Assembly: GCF_049800955.1 (NCBI RefSeq)
Contig: NZ_JBNAGA010000001.1
Location: forward strand, 1,612,001 to 1,676,000
Source of the DNA: JAKVBH01 sp049800955
Lineage (GTDB): Bacteria > Pseudomonadota > Alphaproteobacteria > Rhodobacterales > Rhodobacteraceae
DNA: 64,000 nucleotides
Direction of reading: 5' to 3'
Positions 63,277 through 64,000 of this stretch are shown here, piece by piece (positions within the stretch are counted from its first letter, which is position 1; each line of letters opens with the position of its first letter). The notes below the pieces were generated by a model that saw only the letters and a list, made by a program, of their open reading frames with translations, did no database searches and was not told the DNA's origin. A program made the translations under genes and the position numbers.

Positions 63277-64000
63277 TCAATACTTGCCGAGCCGGGCCGC
63301 GATGAACCGCACACTGCGCTTGATCGGCGCGAGCACGAGCGTTGTGTCCTTTAGCATGGAAGGATCCCGGCAGACCGCTTTCAGAATAGGCCGCGCCAAA
63401 GCCGCCGGATAGAGCGCCGGACGCGCAGCCGGTGCCACATCGCGCAGGCGCACCGCATCCAGTTGGCCAAGCGCGTCTTTTGCCAGCGCCACGACCGCCT
63501 CGGGCCTGCCATCCACCAAAGGTCTGCGACCGCGCGCCTCCAATTCCGGGACGGCACGGAAATAGCTCGCCAGACCCGCGGCGTAGGCCAATTGCTGCAC
63601 ATTGTCTGTCACGGCGCCTCCCAGACTCTCCACCGCAACGGACATCACATGGCCCGATGTCTGGCGAATGTAGCTCTCAAACGCCGCCGCATCCTCGAAA
63701 GGGTCGCGGTAGATATCCCATCGGCGCGCCTCGACGGCCTCTTGCAGGAGCCGCGCCTGCGCCGGTGAGATGACAGTGGCCAAAGGCGTGGTCACCTCAT
63801 GACGCCGGACGTCCCCGTCGCCCGCGATCTCGCCAAGCGCATCATGCCACCACTGCAACCGCATCTCGGCAATCATCGCTTCCTGCGTGACCCATGGCGC
63901 GCGGGCCACTTCGACATTGAGCGCATAAAGAGGAAAGAGCACGGCACGGGCAGACACAGGCGCGAGCATGGCCGCCGCAAACCGATCCGGATCGCCCTTT
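63277..64000 (-). CDS. squalene/phytoene synthase family protein, N-terminus outside window
   Basis: The minus-strand frame is open from base 64000 (KGDPDRFAAAM continues upstream of a methionine at 63967-63969) and stops at 63277-63279. Family segments are PLYALNVEVARAPWVTQEAM, EMRLQWWHDALGEIAGDGDV, FESYIRQTSGHVMSVAVESL and the long C-terminal helices. The Asp-rich first motif DxxxD is replaced by a divergent form in this subgroup, which is often found beside respiratory complex genes rather than in carotenoid operons; its role may be in prenyl-chain or quinone-related metabolism. At least 238 residues are encoded here. Confidence 0.88.
   Translation of the reverse strand, partial: KGDPDRFAAAMLAPVSARAVLFPLYALNVEVARAPWVTQEAMIAEMRLQWWHDALGEIAGDGDVRRHEVTTPLATVISPAQARLLQEAVEARRWDIYRDPFEDAAAFESYIRQTSGHVMSVAVESLGGAVTDNVQQLAYAAGLASYFRAVPELEARGRRPLVDGRPEAVVALAKDALGQLDAVRLRDVAPAARPALYPAALARPILKAVCRDPSMLKDTTLVLAPIKRSVRFIAARLGKY

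Overview
The window looks like ordinary chromosome of a GC-rich marine alphaproteobacterium of the Rhodobacteraceae (Roseobacter group). The evidence is the aglR-aglEFGAK alpha-glucoside locus, the pyrH-to-lpxB envelope operon with LpxI in place of LpxH, an ASKHA-type corrinoid-protein activator, an IalB-family protein, leucyl-transferase Bpt, and a LexA box of the alphaproteobacterial GTTC-N7-GTTC type in front of uvrA. I see no insertion sequence, prophage, integrase, CRISPR array or rRNA. Species assignment is not possible from the window alone.

Layout, left to right. 1-8.9 kb: the end of bpt, a YbdK-type ligase, a DUF2161 nuclease-like protein, a valine-degradation cluster (acyl-CoA dehydrogenase, 3-hydroxyisobutyryl-CoA hydrolase, mmsB), an APH-fold kinase that appears to start at CTG, a three-domain peptidoglycan hydrolase without signal peptide, and two small exported proteins. 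8.9-12.5 kb: uvrA with its SOS box and an unknown 165-residue protein. 12.5-22.6 kb: sugar locus. AglEFG plus AglK import alpha-glucosides, AglA and a GH1 beta-glucosidase hydrolyse glucosides, glucokinase phosphorylates the glucose, and a LacI-type regulator has a perfect palindrome at the likely aglE start site. 22.6-25.3 kb: a HerA/DUF853 ATPase, a 469-base gap with two terminators and probably one or two small transcripts, then ialB.

25.3-37.5 kb is one long minus-strand envelope operon: pyrH, frr, uppS, cdsA, dxr, rseP, a previously easy-to-miss 44-residue membrane protein, bamA, ompH, fabZ, lpxA, lpxI, lpxB. It joins UMP synthesis, ribosome recycling, isoprenoid and phospholipid precursors, outer-membrane protein assembly and lipid A synthesis. 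miaA diverges from it. 38.8-45.4 kb: a complete peptide-type ABC transporter with a Tat-exported binding protein and a fused double ATPase. 45.4-51.8 kb: a four-helix membrane protein, lytic transglycosylase, ssb, sufE, a lipoprotein, rnd and the purMN pair.

52-64 kb: a tRNA with anticodon CAT, a small exported protein, a sensor kinase with no partner here, a metallo-beta-lactamase-fold hydrolase, tRNA-Asn, a class III CoA-transferase, a lipoprotein, the ASKHA activator, an HNH endonuclease, a serine esterase, an HhH-GPD DNA glycosylase, a solitary cobK, an MFS transporter and a partial squalene/phytoene synthase-family gene.

The most interesting unexplained points are the small gene between rseP and bamA, the two small transcripts before ialB, the CTG-start kinase, and the unusual three-domain lysin. 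None of these amounts to proof of a new system.
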